From NCBI GenBank assembly GCA_003344405.1, contig NOWV01000021.1, positions 558,001 through 622,000 on the forward strand: DNA of 64,000 bases, given 5' to 3'. Below the pieces are notes generated by a model. It worked only from the letters and a program-made list of their open reading frames with translations. It was not told the DNA's origin and made no database searches. This document shows, in pieces, positions 22,033 to 34,100 of this stretch; position 1 is the first letter of the stretch; each line of letters begins with the position of its first letter. Origin of the DNA: Trichoplax sp. H2. Its lineage: Eukaryota > Placozoa > Uniplacotomia > Trichoplacea. The translations under genes and the position numbers were made by a program.

Positions 22033-25000
22033 GAAGGAGCTGACGATATTGATTTGAATGCTGATGGAATGGAAGAGGTTCATCAAATCTCAAAAGATGT
22101 TTGTCCTACTTATTAATACTAACTGAAAATATTATCCAGTTTATTTTTAACCATATCGATCGGACAAATAGATTTTAGCTATGATAATGATCTTGTCAGA
22201 AGAAGTATAATATTAGAATTAAATATACAACTATACTTTATTCGTAATGTCCAATCGAACCTGTTTATACTACTGCCTATACGAATAGAAACGCGTGTTC
22301 TCATCACTAATGCAGTAGTCGTGTAATTAGGAATCGATGGCAATATATCCTAGTTGTATATTAACCTATCGTGAATCTTTCACACAAATACACAGTTTGC
22401 AATAACAAGTAAAATAACGAGTTAGATCATTTCAGCTTTGATACCACGCATCAATTACAAAACCTCCTTGCTCATTTGCCAACATTAAACAAGCGTCAAA
22501 ATCCATTCATCTCTACTAACATAATTAATGCCAATCAAAATTTGCATTGACAATAATTTTAGTCGTATGTAATTCTTAAGTTCTTATGTCAATACCTGAT
22601 AATTGATTTCAACTATTTTTAGGATCGCTCACAAACGATTGATCTTTCATCTGAAGCTTGCCTTGTCATTGAAATTTCAGACGCGTTAAGCGAACGTGAT
22701 AAAGTTAAATTTACTATTCACACACGGGTAAGAGACATCCGCGCTTGTTGAGGCTTTACTGTTTTGTTTTTCCATTGAAATAAGACAAAACGAGCTTATA
22801 AATTGAGAAAATTCATGATTTTGATTTAATTTGAGCTTTATGAACGTTATGCAGCGGTAAATGGAATAACTTTCTACCTTTCTGACCTAACTATCAAACT
22901 TTTTTGAATATGTTCTTTTGAAAGACATCACATCGCTACACCGTATTTACTATACCGTATATTGGAATTTTAAGGACTTACAATAACGATTGATGTAATC
23001 TTTCAAACTAACAGCTTGTAAATTCATAAAAAAAAGCTCTACATTCTACTTCGTAACGGTTAAGTACTGTCTTCGTTTAATCCATTCGATTGTCAATTTC
23101 TGGCAATAGCTGATTTTTTCTGACTAATTTTCAACTTTTACTAGTCATATTACTATTAAAAGCAAATAATTTTTGTTCCGTAGGATAGATAGCATTATTT
23201 GTTAGAGTTAGTGTTACTATTGAGGAAGTGGTCACACCTAACATTGCCAAAAGCGTCGGAATTATAGATTAAAGAGCAACGATTAAATAATAACATGTTG
23301 CTACTTTAGTAAACGTCTATTATCGGCAATTATTAAAGTGTCGAATACCAAACTTGAGAGTAATTGTAAAATATCTAATACCATTTCTTTTCTCTACACA
23401 CCTTTTAGACGACGCTGCCTGAATTTAAATTGCATGATTTCAGCGTTACTCGCGATCATGAAGAGTTTATTTGGTTGTATGATCGCTATCAAGATAACGA
23501 AAATCTTGAAGCTTATATCGTATGTAGTCTATGTAATTAATCGCTGTAATTTTGTTAAGATATTTTCTTTATTTTTTGGGTTTATCCTCAGATCTATGAA
23601 TACTGCTTACAATTAACGATCTAATTTTTACCAAACTCATAAGATTCCTCACCCACCTCCTAAGCCCGACTTTGACACTGCCAGGGAAAAATTGCAAAGA
23701 TTAGGAGAAAGTGAAGGGGTTCTAACCAAAGAAGAATTTGATAAGATGAAACAAGAGCTGGAAGCGTAAGTATACGCGTATTACATACACAATAGATAAT
23801 TTCACAGGTCTATCTAATGTATATTAAAATGCACTATATTACACACCATTATATACTCATTTATAGTGAATATCTTGCTACCTTTAAAAAAACCGTCGCC
23901 ATGCACGAGTTATTCCTGACGCGTTTAGCCTCTCATAGCGTATTACGGAACGATTCCAATTTTAGAGTATTTCTTGAATATAACGGCGATGTAAGTATCT
24001 TAGTTTATATATTTTTCACATTTTATCCGTTGTTTCGCAGTGATCTATAGATAAAGAATTAATTAATTCTGCATTGATCTCTCCGTAGCTAAATGTACGA
24101 TTGAAGAATAGGAAAGAGAAGCTTGGAAGTTTCTTTAAAGTATTGACCAAGTCTGTTGATGAAGTACTTTCGTCAAGTCATAAGGCAAGTATCTATTATT
24201 ACTTTTAAAAACTGCTTTGAAGGCTTTTCGTCTCCGTAATCGAGTAAGTTTCTACTTAAATTTTCATGTAGTCTTCTAAAGCTAGTACTGTAATCTAAAT
24301 ATGCGTTTGGAAACTAAGTATGAATTGCATCATTACGGATTTAAACCTATAGGATGCAGACGATTTCTTTGAAAACGAAAAACGTTTTTTGGTTGATTAT
24401 CATACCAGGTTTGATATCATTCAGTTTCATTTATACTCTTACAGACGATTAAGAAAAGTTCGTAGTCTCTAATTGAACTAAACTTTTCTTCAAATTAATA
24501 CACAACCATATAACAAATGAAATACTACTTAATGTTAGGGTGAAAGAGGCACTGAAAGCGTCTGATAAAATGACTATTTCCCACAAAGGTATCCTCCAGT
24601 TATATGCGATTGTAATTTGTAGTATACCAAAAAAATTGATTTTTTCGATAATCATAATTATAAATTAGTAACGTTAGTTTACGTAACAATTCAGGCACTG
24701 CCGGCTGTTACCTAAGTATTGGCTCTGCAACAAATCAAATGGGGACTTCTGAACCAACTAGCCTTAATAAGTGAGTCCTGTAAAATTTTATATTACTTTT
24801 ACCTCATGTTGCTACTTGTAATCATTAATAGATGGACGAAAATTTTCTGTATCTAAATATAGATTCTTAAGTCGATTTGGTGGGCTAATAGAAAAATATC
24901 GCGTAAGTATACATTTAATATCTTAATGGTATGGTATTGTTTATAACAGATAAAAAATAAAAGTAACTATATGAATTTTATTAATTCTATTATGCTAGCC

Positions 25001-25838
25001 AAAAATTTCATTTATAATATTGTTTACAGAAAATTGATAATCGTGTAGTTGCTGATGAAGACCTGAAATTGTCGGACATTTTACGTTATTATGCACGAGA
25101 TCTTTCCTCAGCCAAAGTACGCCAAATGAATATAGGATTCATTATCGATTAATTCTGAAGAATTGTAATATCGGATATCAAAGCAAGCTCGATCGTGATA
25201 ATGGTTTCTCTGTTGTTGTTAATGATAGGATCTATTGTATCGTCGATCTCGATGCGTATCAAGCTATGAAAATGCAAATAAGGGGTTAGAGAAGGCAAGA
25301 AACAAAAATAAGGATGTGCAAACGGTAAGTGATGGTAATGTAATCATTTAATTGCTAATGAAACACACTGTAATGTGTAATCTTATTTGTAGGCTGAAAA
25401 GGTACAACAAGCTGCTCGTGAAAAGTTTGAAAACATGTCAGAAATAGCTAAGCAGGGTAAGTTAAATATAAATCAACTTTCGCATATTTGATCTATGTAA
25501 ATTGATATCGATATTATTTCGAACTTTAGAACTACTCGACTTTAAGCAAAAGAGGGTTACAGCGTTTAAGAGAAATCTAGTAAGTTACCGTACTTTTATT
25601 AAATTTATTTTTATGCGATGCAGTAATAGTTACAATTTATAATTCATTTATTTTTTCAACAGTCTGAACTGGCAGAGTTAGAATTAAAGCACGCAAAGGT
25701 ACTCCCTTATAGCACCGAATTTTGCTATTCAAAATAAATAAATTACAATTCTTTACTTTTAATACTTTTTTAATGTTTAATTAGATTGCTGCTCAGTTAT
25801 TCCGAAATACGATCAGTGCTTTGAAAGAAATTGCCTAG
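22033..25838 (+). CDS. SNX5: Sorting nexin SNX5/SNX6/SNX32 type
   Basis: SNX5/6 are PX-BAR proteins that pair with SNX1/2 in the ESCPE-1/retromer-linked coat, sorting cargo from endosomes. Sixteen exons join in frame, first 22033-22077 and 22623-22727, last 25785-25838. They encode 403 aa before the start Met (human SNX5 404). Landmarks: [20 protein letters not shown] and [16 protein letters not shown] (PX); [44 protein letters not shown]; then the BAR part with [36 protein letters not shown] and [16 protein letters not shown]. The variable N terminus ([15 protein letters not shown]) is acidic, and its initiator exon is not resolved; 20772 is a candidate. The intron after 24184 is GC-AG (AAG|GCAAGT). 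Invertebrates often have one gene for SNX5/6/32, so the symbol is by family. Confidence 0.93.
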
Positions 25839-28102
25839 CAGTTTGGACGTTAAACCACTAGAGGAAACCTTTTTATTTCACTAAAGTGTAGAATAGAGTT
25901 ACATTATATTATGTATAGAAAAGTATAACTTGATAGATTTGTATGCATTGTTTATCAGTACGAACTGACTGATTTCGTTAGGTTATCTTTAAAAAATTGG
26001 CGTTCTTACATCAATGTAACACTGATTTTATAGTATACGTACATCTGGTAAATACATTACTTAATCTCGCGTATTGGTTAACAAGCTCATTTTATTCTCT
26101 TACCAAGAAAGATCGATTATGTATGCTGCGCTTGTTTTAGTCTTTATTACACGTATATTATGATAATGACAAATGCCTTATGCAGTCATTTAAGTAGTAT
26201 TGTGTAAGAAATATATAACTATTTGATTACCATTGATTATATACTTATTAATCAAAATCAATTGTTGACAACTTGTCGTAGTGTAAAGTCTTATTCAGTC
26301 AGTTGAATTATTGGTATCTTACCAACTCAATTATAGTGACTAATGCTACAAATTGTAGTGGTAATAGTACAATTATGCTTTCGTTTATAAACTCTTTGCA
26401 AAGATATGACATTGTCAAATAAAGTATGATTATTTTACATATAATTAATAGGTACTATAACTTCATGTTTACAACTCTACATTTGCGATATGCTTATTTT
26501 TCATACGTGATATAATACTGTTGTAATATTATTTCAATATAGTTAAGGTAGGGTTAGTAATCCTTTCGCAGAGATTATTCTTATGAAATTGGTACTTTGA
26601 TACATTGTCAAATTATTAACCATGTGTCACCTAATCTCTTCAATATAAATTAGAAAGACATCTTATCTCATGTCTATTTATTCTTGTTTATATCGAAATA
26701 ACCTATAGTGCACCGACTGATTTATGCTCATTACTTAATTAGTTTTGTAGCGAGTAAAGATACGTAGTACTACGGTAACAAAAGCAAAAGTATTAGCATC
26801 ACATATTCTTGGAACACTATAATTAATAAATATTAGGGGGTGAAAAATGATAGGTCTAAGTCCAAATATACCAGCTTGTACCCGTATGTTATTCAAAATA
26901 ATATGTTCGTGTAATTTTGGTAGTACAGTCGTAAAAATCTTACGTATCCCTAATTTTACATTATTTCTTTAAAAAAACGAAGCAATTACAGGAATAGATT
27001 TCTTCACGTACAGTAGTATAGTGAATTCAACATAATTAGAGTATACTAGAAAATAACATGACAACTTACGATGATATACGAGTATTATACGGTCACTTAA
27101 GCCATTCGAAAATTGTCTCATGTAGTACCAGTTTTTGATCATAGTATCCAATTATCTGTGCAATTTCTTAACAGGAAACAACATTTACGCATAAAATTTA
27201 TCTCGCTTACTTTCCCTGATGCTTAAAATCGCTATTGGCGCATCTTATAATCACAATATAACCCAAACCTCAATGCAACATTCAAACACTGTGTAATACT
27301 ACTATGGATTAGCTCCAGGTTTCATGTCCACTGTTTGAAATCACCAGTATGCAAAGGTAGCTAAGGATTAAATTGTTAAGCTTATAAGCCAAGGGACAGT
27401 TCAATCGACGTAATAGAAGCTCAATTGCTCTAAAATATATTACGTAATGAATCCTTTCCATCTTGTATTACAACTACCGATTACTATAAACTAACTAGAG
27501 ACCGTAATCCAGTAGTGAACACCTGATTGTATACTGTATAATGACAGCGTTAATAGGGTTTCTATAGCGTTGTTATGGCGACAGCCCACTTAAAATTTCT
27601 ATCAAGCCCTGTTCTACCGCTGAACAATTATACAGAGCCAATATAGCTTACAAGCAGTAACTCTAGTATAAATACCTTCTAATAAGCTATTGGTATTAGT
27701 CATTCCCATGAAGATAAACACCAAGTCCTTTAGTGGAGGAATATCAGTGAAACGATTAGACTCATCCATTAATAACTTCCATAGTAGTCATCTATTATTA
27801 ATACACAACTATAGGTGAAATAGCTGCAAATAGTTTTATATATAGTATAGCAAATTAGTTAACGTTAAGATCGGATGCACTGTTAAAAGAAATCGAAATT
27901 TATCATATAAGAGCTTGGTTTTATAGAAGACGCAGTCATTAATTAAACCCATTTCTTCATATCCTATAGTATATACAAAGAGCATCACCAGAGTAAACAA
28001 ATTCTATTTAAGCATACTTAGTCAGCGCTCCTTCCCTGACTATCAGTTGAAGAGATTTACCTCCTAGGCTTGGCAGAATAGTAATCATTTGCAATAGACA
28101 TC
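25839..28102. other. Intergenic region, nothing recognised
   Basis: This stretch covers the SNX5/6 3' flank and the promoter side of the coiled-coil gene. It is AT-rich without convincing exons, RNA genes or tandem repeats. The longest ORF (26969-27151, minus) shows no codon or family signal. Confidence 0.45.
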
Positions 28103-31100
28103 ATGGTTATCAGTAGGCAAGAGAATAGGAAAACAACGGTAGCTGCCGTTTTGGAACATATTAAAGAATTAGGTTAGTTAATTTTGTCGAATATGGCCTT
28201 ATTTTAAATATATGAAATAAGCCATAATTTAGCTCTTGAAGATCGCTCATACTTTCATCTATTATAGACATAATATTATACAGAGATTGAAATGATTTTA
28301 ATAAACCTTATTAATCGTCTACAATAACCGTAATAGATGAGAAATTTGATGAAAATCAATATGATGATACTTGTCGAACGCTACTCAAGGATATTTCAGA
28401 AGGAATTGTTCAATTAGTAAGCATAAATCTTGCAAATGTGTCTATCGCAACTTTATTGGTTTTAGTTTTCACATCGAAATATTAGACTACAGAGGTTTAG
28501 AACTAAAATAAGGATAAGCGTCGTCTCTTTAAAATATAATTAGGAATTAGAATGTCAAACTATTCAAGAAAATGGCGAAGCTAAATCGATTGAAGCCAGT
28601 AGTCTTCGACATCGCTTTCAAATATTTCCAGAACAGATTGAAAATGAATTAAATAGTAAGCTGTAAATTTGCACTGTAGCAAATTAATCGATCACATTGC
28701 ATCACTGTCTAGATATAATGCAAATGGATAGCCTGGAAGTGTTACGGATAATCTCAATGATAACAATCTAGTTAAAAATTTTAGTTAATATTGATTCCTA
28801 AACTAAACCATCTTTAGGCGCAGTTGAATCAGCTCGAAATTCCAATATTGAAGAATTAACATCATTACAAGTAAGTATTAAATTAAATACAGACTAAACC
28901 ACGCTGGCTTTGCAATAAAGTTCTCTTATTCTCAAATATTAGATTTAAATCTACGCGTACTCCCTGTTTTTTTAACTGATATTGCTAAAACCTTTAAATG
29001 ATTGTAAATTATCCTACGCACTGTAGCAGTGTTAAAATTACTTACTAAAGCAAAATCTTGACTATCGGACAATCTTAGACAAGCTTAAACAAAATTCAAG
29101 CAGTTATTAAAGATTTTAAGGATCGCCATCTTAAAGTAGAAAAGGAAAATTCAGCTATTGAGTGAGTATGACCAAGGATATCGAGATTTAAAAGCATCAA
29201 ACTTAAAGTATCATTGCTCTTTACCTAATATCTCTCGTTAAGAATCTAGATAGGCTACTATAGTTTGTCTACTTTATTTCTGTGCCAATAAATATAATAA
29301 TTTTACTATTATTATCGATATCATTAATTAGACCAGAAAAAAATGAAGTCATGGAGAAACATGAAGATATAGTTGGTCAACTAAATGAAAGGATGGCACT
29401 TAAAGCAAGGTATCCATATGAATGATTAATTATTTCAAATAATTTTCATGAAGGCATTTATTTGAAAAAATAAAGGAATTATAAAACATGACAAACTAAG
29501 GAAAGCAAACTGATCCTTTTTGCATTTAAAAATTTCATATCTAGTAAGCAAATAAAGCTCAACAATACTCGAGAAAGACTGAGAGATTCTTTGCAAGAGG
29601 TAATTTAAACTTAGATAGGAATGTATTAAATTGGCTGTCAACATCTAATATTGATATATCTGATTAATGTTTAATATTGTAAGCTGGGCATGACAGTTCT
29701 AGTTTGATGAATAAATATGTGTAGATAATTGATATTGAAGATGAAATTGCTCAAATGAAAGAAGACATGATACAAGAGCGAGCTGATGCAAAGCAAGAGA
29801 AATTAAGATTAAAGCAAGCCATAGTGAGTTAGATGCGTACACGTAAATATAAAACTATGCTTTATCGGTTACTTTTAGTTGAGGTTTATTTATGCAGTCC
29901 TGGATATCACAGTACATGACAAATATATCGAAGCCAAAATATACTTTTAAACCTATTTTGATATGTAAAATAAACCCGACATTGCAATTACGGATTGTCT
30001 TTCATTTAAGTACCAATAGAAATTGTAAAATATCAATTAAAATTAATCTACTGCACTCTAGTATAGTAGAATTTATTATATGGAAACAATTCTCACTAGT
30101 ATATCGGCACTATTAAAATTTATATTCTATAACGCTAGACTTTGTACTGCGGAAAATATTTCCTACTAACATATCGATACCATCATATTATAAGTTATAT
30201 CAATATACCCTGCTAAATTTATTAATACAAGTTGCTAAACATTTTGTTTGCCATAATATTTTGCTTGTAATATCGGTTTCGCTATAAGGCTAAAAGAAAT
30301 AAAGATGTCAATGACGAAAGAAGAGTTAATATCTATAAAAGAAGGCAAGCTGTCCTATGCAAGCTATTTAAAGTTTTCGATAAATTGTGATATTCTGCAA
30401 TTAATCGTTTCCATCTATGCAACCATAGGGAAATCGAAACGTTGAGTGAGCACTTAATGGAATCGGAATCTAAACTTCAAAGTAAACGCACTGTAAGTAT
30501 CTTCTACCATCATTCTGCTGTAGTTATAATAATATGCAGTACAGCAGGTAGTTCTTATATTTAAAAATAACTTTTATTGCTAATATCGTAGCTAAGATCA
30601 TAATTACTACTAAAATATTTACTCACAGGATCTGTATGTATAATGAATAATGGTAATAGTTCTAATTGAAATAAAAAGATTGAGCATAAATTTTTAATAT
30701 CGATCTTGTTTCTTACCCTAGGTCGTTGCAAGGCATGAGAAAGCAAAAGATGAGGCAATAGCAAGGGAGAAACATTTGTCTAGTATGCTATCGCAGAAGA
30801 TAACTGAAAATAATGAGCTCCGTGAGAAAGGGTTAGAATGATAAATACTAGTTCTAGTCATATTAAATTTCAATAATTTATTATTTATTAATATACGAGT
30901 ATAATGTTATGTTAGTACTACTTTGCTAAGGTAGAGGATTGGATTTATTATTTTACTATAGACAAGGTATTACTAGAAATCATGAGAACATGATTAGAGA
31001 TTTTGAACGGCAACAGGCCAAGTTGAAAGAAGAAAGAGATATAGTAAGATCTTTTCCCTATTGTTAAAGATTGGAAGATTCAGATTCTAAGACTTACTTC

Positions 31101-34100
31101 TAGTAATAGTGGAATAATTTCGAAGTTTTAATAAGAATCTCAAGAATCATAATCATTCGCTATTTCAATAATAGTTGCAAGAAGAACTCCGACAGGTTAC
31201 GGAAGAGCAAAAAAAACTAGTACAACATCATAAGAGTCATCGAGCAGGTGGTCAACATGAATTGAACTTATGATAAAATAATGTTAAATTAATTATAGCC
31301 ATACGCCTATCTCAGATAATCAATTCTTTACTGTCTATCCTGATCTTTTAATTTTCACCATAGGTGATAAAATTTTCTTCTACTCTTGTAATTATACCTT
31401 ACTATCTTTATTATTTCTCGCCATTTATGTAGTATTACAAGATATAGTGCAACAACGGGATGGTGAAGACGCAACACTAAAAGAAGTTCAGAGCTTGTAA
31501 GTACTTATATACAAAATGTGATTTGTTATTAGTGCTTTACTTCATTAATAATGACATTGCTAATGCTTTTACCTTATATTCAATGCTGGTAACTAATTAC
31601 ATGAAATATGATTTACTGTTAGTGCTTCACTTAGTTAATACGGGCATTGCTAATAATTTTACTTTACAAGCTTGTAACAAATTTTACGAAATATGATTTG
31701 CCGTTAGTGCTTCACTTAATTAATGTTGATATCGTTAATACTCTTACTTTATATTTGGAGCTTGTAAGTGATTATACGAAACATTCTTTACCGCTAGTGC
31801 TTAAGTTAATTAACGATGGTATTGCCGATGCTTTTACCTTATACTCACAGTTTATAACTAATTATACGAAATATTATTTGTTGTTAGTACTTCTAATAAT
31901 TAATACTAACATTGCTAACATTTTTATTTTACATTCACAATTTATAAGTAATTATACGAAATATTATATGCTGTAGTGCTTCTCTTAATTAACTCTGGAA
32001 TTTACCAATATTTTACTTTATATTCACGGCTTTTAGCCAATTGCACCAAATATTACTTGCGATTAGCCCTTTATTTAGTGAACGCTGACATTACTAAAAG
32101 TTTTTACTTTATATTCACCGTTTGTTAGTAATAATAGGGAATATACTCTCTAGTTAATGTTTAACTTGTATAGTAATGAACGTATATGTTTACTACTTTA
32201 TCTTTTAGAGTTAGAGATACAAGAGATCGCTTTACCAAGGTTTCCGATGAATTATCTAGACTAAAGGATGAAAGTATTAATTTGGATAACAGAATGAATC
32301 GATTAATGGAGGATCATAAGTAAATTGAAATGAAATTGCTAATCGATAATATAACTATAATAGCAACTTATTATTTCGTTTTATAGTGATCAATTTGATT
32401 AAAGTCTTCAACATCTTTAACATTTCTTATAGAGCGACAGTTGAAGTACTTGGCAGACAAATTGAGCAAACAAGAACTTCATTAAATTCAGAAAGGAAAG
32501 AAAGGTAAAGAAATGTCTTGTCTTTCCCAAGAACTTTGCAATAGCTATAATAGGATTAGACATTGGAGATGAGTTTGTCTATATGATAATAATAAGATCA
32601 ACTTATCAAACAAATCTGTTAGTGCTGTGAACGGTATTTAAACATCTATGTTTCTTACTGAAAATGATACTTCAATATCCTGTAATTCATATTTACCGCA
32701 AATAGGCAAGAATTACAAAATGATCGAGATGTGTTGCAAAAGAAGATTGATAATCTTAAACGAGAACACGGCAATTTCATGTCTGAGGTGACATCGAGAA
32801 TTACACGAGGTAAAGAGAAATATCTACAACAAACGCAAAAGGTAAGAAACATATCAAGACGATGACTATTTCTTGATTAATTGTAGTCTAAAGTTAAGCA
32901 TTTTGTTAAGCCCTGCTTTGATGTAGAATTATAATTGAAATGGTAGTTATTTATTTATTTTCCATTGTTGATCATTATTGGTATTATTTAATATTTCTAC
33001 TCTCATAAATTATATTGGTCTTAAACTTACACACGTACGTTGAGACCTGAGGTGAATTCTTGTAATATCTAAAAATGGATGCAGCAGCCAATAAATGCTC
33101 CTTCAGTTAGATTAATTCTAACCACCAGTCATCTTTTCATCCACAATAAATAATGGGCTAAAATATTAAAATTAGTATCTTGCCAATTGTATAAATGACT
33201 CGAAATGTTTGAAATGATGAAAGGAAGAAATAGTTGTTCCTTTCTTTCTCCTGATTGACTCTATTGATCTCTTGCAGAAAGAAGAAACTAATCGTTTAGT
33301 GGGTGAAACAGAAAAGACTGCCAAAAATAAACAGCAACAGCTAGAAAAGGCACAACAAGCCTATAATGAAATGACAGCCGATTTGGGTGGTAAAGTAAAA
33401 GAGGGCGAGGTAATATTTTCTACTGAATAATAATAACTTTAAAATTCTTCTCTCAGATTTATTACGGCATAAAAATTTTTAAACTCCTTTTACAATAGAT
33501 GTATATTAACTGTATAATATGACACTGAAAGTTGAGCTTAGTAAAATTTACTGACTTTGGGAGTATTCAACACTATGTTATACGAATGCATTATTACGGA
33601 AATAAAATAGCTAAAATGAACTAACATTAGCTAAATTATACTTTACACCTGTAATGGATATTATCTTGCATATTGAGAGTCCTAACTCTAATGGCATTTA
33701 ATTTTCATACTACATCAACCGTTGTTGGTACCATTTTGCATATTAATATTGCAATAACTAATGAAGGCTAAGTTTTACGCTGTGTTCCTTTGATTAACGA
33801 TCCCCATAAGTTTATTAACACATATCCCAAATTCTATATTGTAACTCTAATTAAGGTTAAGTTTTATACTCTGTTAATTACTTAAGATCGTAAGTTTTGC
33901 TAAAATATGCCTTAAATTCTATAGCTTTAAATTTTGCAAAGTGACAATAGATATATTTCTCTAGCTATGAGCATGAAGTATACATTCATTTATAGTATTG
34001 CTACTAGTTCAATTTCTGTATTCTAAATAAATGAGATTATTCTTGCCAAAAAGACCCTACTAAATAAATTCTAGGATACGAAATCTATCTTATGGCAAAC

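Noticed and set aside
22033-25838. SNX1/SNX2 identity
   Set aside because: The PX segment ([20 protein letters not shown]) and the short N terminus match SNX5/6, not SNX1/2.
31647-31976. 109-codon plus-strand ORF
   Set aside because: It is a by-product of the 90-bp intronic tandem array and lies between two well-defined exons.
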